Of a stretch of DNA of 33,351 bases, positions 1-7,565 are shown piece after piece. This DNA is from Modestobacter marinus (GTDB lineage: Bacteria > Actinomycetota > Actinomycetes > Mycobacteriales > Geodermatophilaceae): the NCBI RefSeq assembly GCF_019799945.1, contig NZ_JABGCH010000042.1:1-33351 (forward strand). The letters are read 5' to 3'. The notes beneath the pieces were generated by a model that saw only the letters and a list, made by a program, of their open reading frames with translations, had not been told where the DNA came from and did no database searches. The translations under genes and the position numbers were made by a program. Position 1 is the stretch's first letter. Each line of letters opens with the position of its first letter.

Positions 1-506
1 ACTCGCTCCCAGCGACTACCTGGACCCGCCGGGAACGCCGGTTACCGTTCACCCACGGAGTGCCTCTCAGCCCGGTGATCCTGCGCCTTCGACAAGCAGC
101 AGAATCCCAAGCTGAGCAGGCACTTCCGTGCATCTACGCCCCGTGTCGCGCGTCCTCATGCCGGGCCGAACGAAAGATCGAGGCTAGCTGTACTGCACAG
201 AGAGGTGGGTGGGCAGGGGTTGGCAGCGGGTCACCGAGGGCCGTGCAGGGCAGTCGCGATTGGACCGCCTCCGCCAGGCTGCATGGACTTGGTCCGCGTG
301 GTTGTGCGATCTAAGAGCCAACCGTCGGACTCACGTGAGCAGGGTGCGGTGCGGCCGCTCGACCTCGACGTTCGTCTGCGTCGACGGCGGCGACGCCCAC
401 TCGCCGACGGTGCCGGGCTCATTGCCGTGCCGGCGGGGCGACGGAGCCCCACGGGCGCCGTTCGCGCGAGACGCCGACGTCGCCACGCTCAGGGGTCTGG
501 CGATCA
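1..506. other. No recognisable gene at the left edge
   Basis: I see no convincing protein in this stretch. Open frames exist on both strands, but they are rich in Arg, Pro and Ser, as expected for non-coding frames in very GC-rich DNA. A short minus-strand frame between about 330 and 500 has a more balanced composition and could be the tail of a lost gene, but I cannot assign it to any family. Confidence 0.4.
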
Positions 507-1292
507 TCAGCGAGGGGCGACGATCCTTGCCAGCACGGCGTCGAGGCCGGCTCGCACGGCGTCGTGCACGCCGGCCTCATCCAGGCCGCGGGCGAACTGC
601 TCGTTCAGTCCGCCCGGCGTCGTGTGCGCCTGCGCCATGGCCGCGAAGTCTGGCTCGGGCGAACTCAGCTCGTCTGACAACGCCGCGAAGGTGTCGGCGA
701 CGTAGCGACGCGCCTCGGCCCCCGGGATGCCGCGATCGACCAGCCAATCCGCGATGGTGCCGAGGTGGTGGAAGTGGGCCGCGACCGTCGCCGACGCGGC
801 GGACACCGACTCGTACGCCGTCTCGTCGTCCACAACGAGGCTGCCACCCAGGCGATCGAAGAGTTCGGTCACCGCGGATGTCGCCGGATGCACCGGCGTC
901 CTGCTCTCGCGGGTCGCGACGGCCGGCAGCGGGATGCTCCGTGCGACGTCGGCGGCCGGCGCGACGAGCTCGGCCAGCTCGACGACGGGAAGGCCGGCGA
1001 CCGCGCTCACGACCGCCTGGTCGGCTCGGAAGTCCAGCCCGGGCAACACGTCAGCGGCGTCGGCCGGGAGCAGGCAGATGATGACCACGTCGCTGGCGTC
1101 GACCACGGCCTGGTTCCCCGACGCCACGCGCACGGAGGGGAGGCTCGCGGCGAGACCGGCCGCGCGCTCGGCGTTCCGGGGCGACAGCACCACCGGTGGC
1201 GCCTCCGCGACGCCGTCGCACAACCCCGTGACGATGGCGGTGGCGATGGCACCCACGCCCAGGATCCCGTAGGTCGGCTCGGTGCTGCTCAC
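507..1292 (-). CDS. Pyrroline-5-carboxylate reductase family protein (ProC-like)
   Basis: This 261-residue protein begins with a Rossmann NAD(P)-binding fold; the glycine-rich loop GVGAIA lies at residues 12-17. A central segment (VVIICLLPADA, then VVSAVAGLP) follows the layout of pyrroline-5-carboxylate reductases, and the helical C-terminal part around residues 200-245 matches their dimerisation domain, including a TTPGG..E-type stretch. The family normally reduces pyrroline-5-carboxylate to proline with NAD(P)H in the cytoplasm. Length fits the family (about 260-280). The start is a GTG with only a weak ribosome site upstream. The protein is divergent and stands alone rather than in a proline operon, so it may be a paralogue acting on another imine. 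Family assignment is firm; the substrate is not shown. Confidence 0.85.
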   Translation of the reverse strand: MSSTEPTYGILGVGAIATAIVTGLCDGVAEAPPVVLSPRNAERAAGLAASLPSVRVASGNQAVVDASDVVIICLLPADAADVLPGLDFRADQAVVSAVAGLPVVELAELVAPAADVARSIPLPAVATRESRTPVHPATSAVTELFDRLGGSLVVDDETAYESVSAASATVAAHFHHLGTIADWLVDRGIPGAEARRYVADTFAALSDELSSPEPDFAAMAQAHTTPGGLNEQFARGLDEAGVHDAVRAGLDAVLARIVAPR

Positions 1293-1490
1293 CGCGGAAG
1301 GCTATCGATCCCCGCGCCCCGGCATCACGTGGCGGACGACGTCGCGCATCAGTCGACGGCGGACACGACCGCGCGCTTGACCAGCATTGTTCCTCCGCGG
1401 TAGGTCGCCTCCGTTCGCGGCCGTTCCGTATCCCGCCTGACCTGCGTGGATGCACAGCAGCGGCCGCCGGCGAACTGGCCTCGCCCGTCT

Positions 1491-1531
1491 GGGGGTCAAG
1501 GGGTCTCGGCTTCAAATCCCGTCAGCCCAAC
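1491..1531 (+). other. tRNA 3'-end-like sequence (possible attachment site or relic)
   Basis: The stretch contains TTCAAAT at 1511-1517, which looks like a T-loop, followed by CCCGT and CAGCCC, which look like the 3' strands of a T-stem and acceptor stem. The 5' half of a tRNA is not present upstream, and the T-stem pairs poorly (about three of five pairs). It is therefore not a functional tRNA. Such 3' tRNA ends are typical footprints of integrase-mediated insertion. A shorter copy (ATCCCGTCAGCCC) recurs at 24691-24703. Confidence 0.35.
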
Positions 1532-1661
1532 AGCATGACCGCTGGTCAGAGGCGTGTCCCGCGATACGGGTGGCCCGTTTCCTGCGCTCTTGAGACCTGG
1601 TCAAGGGGTTGTGGATCATCGAGGATCCGGGCAGCGGACACGACAGAGGGGGCAGGGGCTC

Positions 1662-2258
1662 ATGGGCTCGAACAGACCCCGCACCCTCGCCCGTGAGCAG
1701 CGGCGCCGCCGGATCGAGCAGGCAGCACTGGAACTGTTCCGTGCGAAGGGCTTCGACCAGGTGACCGTCGAGGAGGTGTGCGCTGCAGCCGAGGCCGCGC
1801 CGGCGACCTTCTACCGCCACTTCGGCAGCAAGGAGGAGGTGGTCTTCGCCTACCGGGACGACTTCACGGCCGCGATGCAGGACGCGCTCAGCGCCGTCGC
1901 CGGCCTCCCCGAGGCCGAGCGTCTGCCGGTCGTGCTCGCCCGCTTCGCGGAGTTCCTCGAATCGCAGCAGGAGGTTCTCGCGCTCCGCGACGAGATCGTG
2001 TTGGGACATCCCCGCCTCATGCAGCGAACCCTGTCGGTCCAGCGTGACCTGGAGGCGGTGCTCGCCGCCGGGCTGGCCGGCCACCGGGGGGCGGCCCCGA
2101 CCGACCCGGCGGCCCTGCTGGAAGCCGGGGTCGGTCTCCTCGTCCTCCGTGTCGCCGTCCGGCGATGGCGTGCCGGAGGCAGGGGCTCTCTCTCCGAGAT
2201 GACGCAGGCGACCCTCGCCGACCTGTACGCCCTGGCCGCCCGTGACGGCGGGTCATGA
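1662..2258 (+). CDS. TetR/AcrR family transcriptional regulator
   Basis: This 198-residue protein has an N-terminal TetR helix-turn-helix at about residues 14-62, with the signature AALELFRAKGF, then a recognition helix ending in ATFYRHFGSKEEV. The remainder is the helical ligand-binding and dimerisation domain. The start was placed at the ATG preceded by a purine-rich ribosome site (AGAGGGGGCAGGGG), rather than at an upstream ATG that would add 36 unconserved residues. It is a close paralogue of the TetR at 12152: both share ATFYR.F.SKE.VVF.YR and a similar E.LL.QR.L...HP.L..RTL.VQ.DLE stretch. The gene converges on, and overlaps by six bases, the broken oxidoreductase at 2253-2865. Its former target may be that lost gene pair; this is inference. 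Confidence 0.93.
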   Translation: MGSNRPRTLAREQRRRRIEQAALELFRAKGFDQVTVEEVCAAAEAAPATFYRHFGSKEEVVFAYRDDFTAAMQDALSAVAGLPEAERLPVVLARFAEFLESQQEVLALRDEIVLGHPRLMQRTLSVQRDLEAVLAAGLAGHRGAAPTDPAALLEAGVGLLVLRVAVRRWRAGGRGSLSEMTQATLADLYALAARDGGS

Positions 2259-2865
2259 CGTCGCGCCGAAGCGTTCGAGCCTGATCCAGGACCGGTCGTG
2301 GCCGATGTTGACGCGCCTCGTGCCGAGTGTCTCGACGAAGTCCGGGGGGCCACGGACGAAGAGCCCCGGCCGGGCCGCGGGCCCGAAGGTCCTCGCGTCC
2401 GGCATGCCCACGTCGATGCGGCCGGTCGGGCCGGACCGGTCCGCGGGTGCTGCCCGGGTCAGCGTGATCGTCGTCCTGCCCGAGGGCCGCGCGGGCGACG
2501 ACGTCCTGGAGGGTGCGCGCGGAGCACAGCAGCTTCACCGGGACGGGGCTGTGCTCGCCGGTGGTGGTCGAGCATGGCGAGGACCACGTGGTCACGCAGT
2601 GGATGTCGACGGAGACCGCCTCGCGCGGGAGCCTGCCGAACTCCTCCCAGCTCCAGTGCCGTGAGCTCCCGCCCCCGTCCCGGACGCTCAGGGACCACTG
2701 CGCCCGGGGTGTCCGCCGAGTCGGGCCGGCCGAGAGGACCGGGTAGCGGTCGCCCGCGTCGAATCGGCCCGGCCGCCGTCGGTCGCATGAGTCGATCGAC
2801 GGCATGCCGTCGGATCCCGGCAGCACGAGGCGGCTGGCCAGTGCGACCGTCGCGGGGTGAGCCAC
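2253..2865 (-). pseudogene. Chimeric remnant: molybdopterin oxidoreductase N-part joined to ferredoxin/flavin reductase C-part
   Basis: The upstream half encodes DRYPVLSAGPT, then HWSWEEF and DIHCVTTW, matching the intact molybdopterin oxidoreductase at 4692-5297 up to and including the molybdenum-ligand cysteine. Immediately after TTW the sequence switches to the NAD-binding domain of a ferredoxin-NADP reductase-like flavoprotein: VVLAMLDHHR, VPVKLLCSARTLQDVV, TGRIDVG, then FVRGPPDFVETL and RLERFGATS before the stop at 2253. These pieces lie in different frames, so frameshifts have also accumulated. The simplest reading is a deletion that fused two adjacent genes, a Mo-oxidoreductase and its electron-transfer flavoprotein, with loss of the intervening parts. 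No functional product is expected. The exact 5' limit is uncertain. Confidence 0.75.
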
Positions 2866-3029
2866 GGTCGTGGCGCACCTGCTCCGCTGCCGGATGGCGG
2901 CGGCCGACCAGCACCGTCGGATGACGGATGCCCGGCCGGGTGCCGGGGACGACAGTGAGCCCGCGCGGAGGAGCGGCCTCCGCGACAGCCCGTGGACACG
3001 CCGTCGGCACCCGACAGGAGGGCCGCGCG

Positions 3030-3503
3030 ATGGACCCGTCCGCCTTCGGTTCCGACGGGACCGACCCGGAGGAGGACTCCGGCGTGCTCGAGGCCCAGGA
3101 CACGCTCGAGGACGTCGACGGTGTCGCCGACGTGCTCGACACCGGGTGGTCGCCCGCCGAGCGCCCGTGGGGCGTAGGGGAGTGGGGGACCACGGCGGAG
3201 GAGGAGGTCGCCGGGGAGAGCCTGACCGGTCGACTCGCCCGTGAGCTCCCCGAGACCGACGGCGTGGAGGGCGATGGGCTCGGCGACGCCGTGGACACCG
3301 ACGGGGAGCTGATCGACGACGAGGTGGGTGATCGCCGGGCGGGGCGGCTGGTGGAGGACGGAGAGGGCAGCTGGGGGGACGTGGAGCCGGAGTTGTACGC
3401 CAGCGACGTCGGCATCGACTCGGCGGCGGCGTCCGCCGAGGAGGCGGCCGTGCACGTCGTCCCGGACGAGGGTGGGACGACGTCCTCCTGGTCTGAGAGG
3501 TGA
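3030..3503 (+). CDS. DUF5709 domain-containing protein
   Basis: This 157-residue acidic protein matches the actinobacterial DUF5709 pattern. An N-terminal LEAQDTLED segment is followed by DVLDTGWSPAERPWGV, then a TTAEEE..GESLTGRLARE.P block, and a C-terminal DEVGDRRAGRLV plus SDVGIDSAAASAEEAAVHV. It has no signal peptide or membrane segment, so it is probably cytoplasmic; the family has no established function. The chosen ATG follows a good ribosome site (CAGGAGGG, 8 bases upstream). An upstream in-frame ATG would add 34 unconserved residues. The gene is transcribed towards the dehalogenase-like gene, and only 29 bases separate the two ends. Confidence 0.88.
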   Translation: MDPSAFGSDGTDPEEDSGVLEAQDTLEDVDGVADVLDTGWSPAERPWGVGEWGTTAEEEVAGESLTGRLARELPETDGVEGDGLGDAVDTDGELIDDEVGDRRAGRLVEDGEGSWGDVEPELYASDVGIDSAAASAEEAAVHVVPDEGGTTSSWSER

Positions 3504-3532
3504 CGGTCGCTGACGCCAGGACGTCGCTGCCG

Positions 3533-4483
3533 CTAGGACGAGGCCGCCTGGCCGGGGAGCCCAGCGGCCGCGTGGAAGTCCAGGATGGCGGCGAGGACCT
3601 CCCCTGGCCGCTCCTCCGCGAGGAAGTGACCGCAGTCCAGCGCCCGGCCCGAGACGTCGTCGGCCCACTCCCGCCAGATCGCCAGCGGGTCGTACCAGGT
3701 GTTCAGTGGGCCCCTGCCGGCCCAGAGCACCTGCGTGGGGCAGCCGATCCGCCGTCCGGCGGCGCGGTCCTCGTCGTCCGCCACGCGGTCGCAGGTCGCC
3801 CCGGCGCGGTAGTCCTCGCACATCCCCTCGATGGCGGCCGGGTCACGAGCGCACCGGGCGTAGTCGGCCACGGCCGCCGGGGGGAACCCCCGGATGGCCC
3901 CACCGAACTCGGCGTCGAAGAAGAAGTACTCCGGATCCGGGGCGATCAGGCGCTCCGGGATCGGGCGTGGCTGGGCGAGGAAGCCCCAGTGCCAGTAACC
4001 CAGGGCGAACCGCGCATCCGCCCGGGCCCACACCTCGCCGGTCGGGATCACGTCCATCACCGTGAGCCGGCGGATCGAGGCGGGGTGGTCCAGGGACAGT
4101 CGGTAGGCCACCCGGCCACCACGGTCGTGACCGACCACGTCGAAGCGGTCGAAGCCGAGGTCGGCCATCAGCGCCACGCAGTCCTGCGCCATGGCGCGCT
4201 TCCCGTGGCTCTCGTGACCGGGAACCGGCGCCGGCTTGGAGCTGTCCCCGTACCCGCGCAGGTCCGGCGCCACGACCGTGAACGTCCGGGCCAGGTCGCC
4301 GGCCACGAGCCCCCAGGCGAGGTGGGTCTCCGGGTACCCGTGCAGCAGGAGGAGTGGCGGACCCGACCCACCGTGACGCACCCGCAGCGAGACGTCCCCC
4401 ACGGTGAGCCGCGCCAGCCGGAGGTCGTCGAACTCCCGGGGGAGACCGCCTCGGCTCGCCGGTGCGGCAGCGGGCTCTGTCAT
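3533..4483 (-). CDS. Haloacetate (fluoroacetate) dehalogenase-type alpha/beta hydrolase
   Basis: The 316-residue protein is an alpha/beta hydrolase with HGYPE at 49-53 (oxyanion region) and VGHDRGGR at 117-124. The nucleophile is Asp120 rather than Ser, flanked by Arg121 and Arg124, the carboxylate-binding pair of fluoroacetate dehalogenases. His165-Trp166 and a Tyr near 225 match the fluoride-binding residues of that family, with Asp144 and His286 as acid and base. All key positions are therefore present for hydrolytic C-halogen cleavage of short haloacids to hydroxyacids in the cytoplasm. The start ATG has a GGGAGGA site; a longer frame upstream would add 82 low-complexity residues. Epoxide hydrolases share part of this pattern, but the DRGGR and HW motifs favour dehalogenase. 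The natural substrate is unknown. Confidence 0.88.
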   Translation of the reverse strand: MTEPAAAPASRGGLPREFDDLRLARLTVGDVSLRVRHGGSGPPLLLLHGYPETHLAWGLVAGDLARTFTVVAPDLRGYGDSSKPAPVPGHESHGKRAMAQDCVALMADLGFDRFDVVGHDRGGRVAYRLSLDHPASIRRLTVMDVIPTGEVWARADARFALGYWHWGFLAQPRPIPERLIAPDPEYFFFDAEFGGAIRGFPPAAVADYARCARDPAAIEGMCEDYRAGATCDRVADDEDRAAGRRIGCPTQVLWAGRGPLNTWYDPLAIWREWADDVSGRALDCGHFLAEERPGEVLAAILDFHAAAGLPGQAASS

Positions 4484-4691
4484 CGCGTCCTCCCGGACCA
4501 CATGTGCCGTCGGGGAAGCAGTTCCAGGTTGACGACGTGCTCGTCCCGGACACGGAGGAGACGTGTCGCCGGACCAGGACACCGTCGAGCCGTCCTCGCT
4601 GCTGGCCGGGGAGCCGGGGGCGGGGACACTCCAGCGAGCGCCGTCGATACGGTCCCCTCGGCGTCCGGGACGAGGTGCTCGCCGGCCACGG

Positions 4692-5297
4692 TCAGTCCCC
4701 CTGGTAACGCTGTTCGCGCCAGGGGTCACCGAGGTCGTGGTAGCCGCGCTGTTCCCAGAACCCGGGCTGGTCGTGGTCCATGAGGGTCAGCCGGCTGAGC
4801 CACTTCGCGCTCTTCCAGAAGTACAGGTGGGGCACCAGCAGACGCAGTGGCCCGCCGTGCTCGCGGGTCAGGGCCTTGCCGTCGTAGGTCCAGACGACCC
4901 ACGCCTGGCCGCCGACGACGTGGGACAGCGGCAGGTTCGTGGTGTAGCCGGTCACGCACGACGCCAGGACGTGCGTGGCGGCGTCCTGCGGCTCGACGGC
5001 GGCCAGCAGGACGTCGACGCTCACGCCGCCGAAGCTGGTCCCCGCCTTCGACCACGTCGTCACGCAGTGGATGTCCCCGCGGTACTCCGACCGTTCCTCG
5101 AGGTGCAGGTCGTCCCAGGACCACGTGCGCGGCTGCCCGACGAGCCCGTCGACGGTGAGCGTCCAGTCGTCGGTCGTCAGACGGGGCGTCACCTCAGCGG
5201 AGAGCACCGGCCAGTTGCCGCCCACGTCGTACTGCCCGGGCGGTAGCCAGCTGGCCGCTCGGCGATCGCGCTGGGGACTGCGGAACCCGCGGGTCAT
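4692..5297 (-). CDS. Molybdopterin-dependent oxidoreductase (sulfite oxidase/YedY-like fold)
   Basis: This 201-residue protein carries the oxidoreductase molybdopterin-binding domain. Visible hallmarks are NWPVLSAE near residue 28, WTLTVDGLV near 45, WSWDDL near 59 and GDIHCVTTWSK at 74-84, where Cys78 should coordinate molybdenum. Later blocks (LPLSHVVGG, GGPLRLLVP, YFWKSAKW) line the cofactor pocket. There is no Tat signal, so unlike E. coli MsrP it should act in the cytoplasm, and the heme/dimerisation domain of sulfite oxidases is absent. The gene follows the cupin gene after three bases, with its GGAG ribosome site inside the cupin coding region, indicating translational coupling. A broken relative fused to a flavoprotein lies at 2253-2865. 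The substrate is unknown. Confidence 0.9.
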   Translation of the reverse strand: MTRGFRSPQRDRRAASWLPPGQYDVGGNWPVLSAEVTPRLTTDDWTLTVDGLVGQPRTWSWDDLHLEERSEYRGDIHCVTTWSKAGTSFGGVSVDVLLAAVEPQDAATHVLASCVTGYTTNLPLSHVVGGQAWVVWTYDGKALTREHGGPLRLLVPHLYFWKSAKWLSRLTLMDHDQPGFWEQRGYHDLGDPWREQRYQGD

Positions 5298-5300
5298 GGG

Positions 5301-5666
5301 TCACTCCAGGAGCGTCGCGAGCGGCTGACCGGCCTCGACGAGATAGGTCGACAACATCATCCCGGCCTCGGGACCGACGTCCCGCGCGTTGTGGGCCACC
5401 CCGGGCGGGATCAGGAACGGGTGACCCGCGTGCAGGATGAGGGTCTGCTGGTCCCGGATCATCATCTCGACGGTCCCGGCCAGGATGTACCCGACCTCCT
5501 CGCCCGGGTGGGTGTGCCAGCCGGACTCGACACCGGGCGGAATCTCGGTGAGGACCTGGACGATGTCCCGGCCGGGGATCGAGGACGCGCTGTGCTGCAG
5601 CTCCGTGCGGCTGAGCCGCGCGGCCAGGCCGTCGGCCTGAGCGGCCCTGGTCACGGGCTCGGTCAT
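5301..5666 (-). CDS. Cupin domain-containing protein
   Basis: A 121-residue single-domain cupin. Motif 1 reads HTHPGEEVGYILAG at residues 51-64, giving His51, His53 and Glu57 as metal ligands; motif 2 contains FLIPPGVAHNA with His92. Such small cupins bind a divalent metal and act as dioxygenases, isomerases or binding proteins; nothing in the sequence decides among these. It has no signal peptide. It lies first in a two-gene unit with the molybdopterin oxidoreductase, with only three bases between stop and next start, so the two are probably made together and may serve the same substrate. The start ATG is followed by MTEP, the same opening as the nearby dehalogenase, probably by chance. Confidence 0.9.
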   Translation of the reverse strand: MTEPVTRAAQADGLAARLSRTELQHSASSIPGRDIVQVLTEIPPGVESGWHTHPGEEVGYILAGTVEMMIRDQQTLILHAGHPFLIPPGVAHNARDVGPEAGMMLSTYLVEAGQPLATLLE

Positions 5667-5695
5667 GGAGCTGACGTGGGGTCGAGGGGGACACG

Positions 5696-6430
5696 TCAGG
5701 AGACCGCGGCGAGCGCCTGCCGGATGGCGTCGGCCACCACCTTGGGCTGCGACATCATGATCACGTGGGAGCCCTCCACCTCCACGATCGTCGCCCCCGC
5801 ACGCTCGGCCATCCGGTGGACGACGTCGCTGCCGGCGGCCTTGTCCCCGGTGGCGACCACGGCCCAGGAGGGCAGCGTCCTCCAGGCCGGCGTCCCGGTG
5901 CGCTCGGTGAACCCCCGGGCCGAGATGGGACGCTGCGTGACCGCCATCACCCGGGCGTGCTCAGGGGAGACGTCGGCTGCGAACGCGTCGTGGAACTGGT
6001 CGGGGTCGATCGCGAACTCGACCTCCGTCTCGCCGCCGGCCCCGGTCGGATAGCGCAGTTGGAGCAGGGCGGCGTTGAGGACGCTGTCCTTGGAGTCCGC
6101 CTCGATCTCCTGGAGCGCCTCCCCCTCGTCCGGGGCGAAGGCGGCGACGTACACGAGGCCGACGACGTTGCCGGCCGGGAGTGCTGCGTTGGTGATGATC
6201 GCGCCGCCGTAGGAGTGACCGACGGCGAGGACGCGCCCGGGGATCTGCGCGAGGGCGCTGGCGACGTAGGCGGCGTCGGAGGAGATGCCGCGCAGGGGGT
6301 TGGACACGGCCTGTACGGCCGTGCCCTCGGCGAGCAGTTCGGCGACCACATCGTTCCAGCCGGAGCTGTCGGCGAAGGCGCCGTGGACCAGCGCGACGGT
6401 GACGCCGGCGGTGGGGGTCGTCTGGGTCAT
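5696..6430 (-). CDS. Alpha/beta hydrolase (EstC/salicylate-esterase-like)
   Basis: This 244-residue hydrolase belongs to the compact alpha/beta family common in actinobacteria. LVHGAFADSSGW at 14-25 holds the oxyanion segment, GHSYGG at 71-76 gives nucleophile Ser73, Asp196 (VATGDK) and His222 (VEGSHVI) complete the triad. The C-terminal SHVIMMSQP block is typical of esterase EstC-like proteins acting on small esters. No signal peptide is present. The ribosome site AGGAGGAG lies 8 bases before the ATG. Its N-terminal VALVHGAFADSSGW resembles VVLVHGAVADASSW in the truncated hydrolase at 11880, so the window once held two relatives. Natural substrate unknown. Confidence 0.9.
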   Translation of the reverse strand: MTQTTPTAGVTVALVHGAFADSSGWNDVVAELLAEGTAVQAVSNPLRGISSDAAYVASALAQIPGRVLAVGHSYGGAIITNAALPAGNVVGLVYVAAFAPDEGEALQEIEADSKDSVLNAALLQLRYPTGAGGETEVEFAIDPDQFHDAFAADVSPEHARVMAVTQRPISARGFTERTGTPAWRTLPSWAVVATGDKAAGSDVVHRMAERAGATIVEVEGSHVIMMSQPKVVADAIRQALAAVS

Positions 6431-6514
6431 GGTCGTGCTCCTCCTGGGAGGGCCGGCTCCGACGTCCGGACCGTGGGTCCGGGCACCGGTGCGGCCGGGT
6501 GGGACGGGTCGGGA

Positions 6515-7336
6515 TCAGCTCGCGAGGAAGGCGAGCAGGTCGGAGTTGAACTGTTGCTCGTGGGCCCCGGTGAGCCCGTGCGGAGCGCCGGGGTAGACCT
6601 TCAGCGTCGCGTTCGGCACCAGCCCGATGGACTTCTCGGCCGCGGCGACGATGGGCACGATCTGGTCGTCGTCCCCGTGGGCTATCAGGGTGGGGACGTC
6701 GATGGCCTTGAGGTCCTCGGTGGTGTCGGTCTCGGAGAAGGCCTTGATGCAGTCGTAGGCGCCCTTGATGCCCACCGTCATGGACTGCAGCCAGAACTCG
6801 TCCCGCTTGCCCTGCGACACGGTCGACCCCGGGCGGTTGGACCCGTAGAACGCTGCCGAGAGGTCACGGTAGAACTGCGACCGGTCGCCCAGGACGCCGG
6901 CGCGGAGCGCGTCGAAGGCCGACATCGGCAGCCCCTCGGGGTTGGCATCGGTCTGGAGCATGAGCGGCGGGATCGCGCCGAGCAGGACGACCTTGGCAAC
7001 CCGCGCGGTGCCGTGCCGGCCGATGTAGCGCGTCACCTCACCGCCTCCCGTGGAGTGCCCGACCAGGACGGCGTCGTGCAGGTCCAGGTGCTCGATGAGG
7101 CCGGCCAGGTCGTCGGCGTACGTGGTCAGGTCGTTGCCCTCCCACGGCTGACCGGAGCGGCCGCCGCCTCGCCGGTCGTGCGCGATCGCGCGGTGCCCCG
7201 CGTCGGCCACGAGCCGCAGTTGGGGGTCCCACGCGTCCGAGGTCAGCGGCCAGCCGTGGCTGAAGACCACCGGCCGCCCGCGTCCCCAGTCCTTGTAGAA
7301 GATGTCCACGCCGTCCTTCGTGGTGTAGCTCGCCAT
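6515..7336 (-). CDS. Non-heme chloroperoxidase/arylesterase-type alpha/beta hydrolase
   Basis: The 273-residue protein is close to cofactor-free haloperoxidases (perhydrolases). It has [12 protein letters not shown] at 25-36, DRRGGGRS at 54-61, GHSTGGGE at 93-100 with nucleophile Ser95, Asp224 within GDDDQIVP and His253 within PGAPHG. These enzymes hydrolyse esters and, with an organic acid and peroxide, form peracids that can oxidise halides; the ester or lactone substrate is usually unknown. Start: ATG opening MASYTTKDG, the standard start in this family; an upstream ATG would add 29 unconserved residues. It is transcribed away from the LAL regulator at 7566, sharing a 229-base control region with several inverted repeats, which makes that regulator a candidate controller. 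Confidence 0.92.
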   Translation of the reverse strand: MASYTTKDGVDIFYKDWGRGRPVVFSHGWPLTSDAWDPQLRLVADAGHRAIAHDRRGGGRSGQPWEGNDLTTYADDLAGLIEHLDLHDAVLVGHSTGGGEVTRYIGRHGTARVAKVVLLGAIPPLMLQTDANPEGLPMSAFDALRAGVLGDRSQFYRDLSAAFYGSNRPGSTVSQGKRDEFWLQSMTVGIKGAYDCIKAFSETDTTEDLKAIDVPTLIAHGDDDQIVPIVAAAEKSIGLVPNATLKVYPGAPHGLTGAHEQQFNSDLLAFLAS

Positions 7337-7489
7337 CGCATCCCCCGGTCGTCGGCGGCCGTGCGCCCGGGCGCCGGGTCGCACGTGCGGGGAACCGTCC
7401 CGCCGGTCGAGGCCGGCGGGCAACGGTCAACTGACCCTCCGACGCCCGGATGCCTGCACTCCTGGACCGGGAGTGGGTCCCTCTTCCGA

Positions 7490-7536
7490 CAGTGCCGGGG
7501 CACTGGTCGGCGCCGGTCTCGTGAGAGACACTCTCA
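7490..7536. promoter_or_regulatory. Cluster of inverted repeats in the divergent control region
   Basis: Two strong inverted repeats lie between the chloroperoxidase-type gene and the LAL regulator. CAGTGCC-GG-GGCACTG spans 7490-7505 and TGAGAG-ACA-CTCTCA spans 7522-7536. A weaker GGTCA-AC-TGACC lies at 7425-7436. Their size fits dimer binding sites. They sit 30-76 bases upstream of the LAL start, so they could be operators or promoter-proximal hairpins. Which protein binds them is not shown. Confidence 0.45.
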
Positions 7537-7565
7537 TCGACGGTGCCCATGCCAGGGGGACGACC

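Noticed and set aside
1491-1531. A complete tRNA gene
   Set aside because: Only a 3' half is present; the T-stem pairs poorly and there is no acceptor, D or anticodon arm upstream.
3500-4783. A 427-codon plus-strand open frame opposite the dehalogenase
   Set aside because: The minus-strand dehalogenase has every catalytic residue; the plus frame has no recognisable motif.
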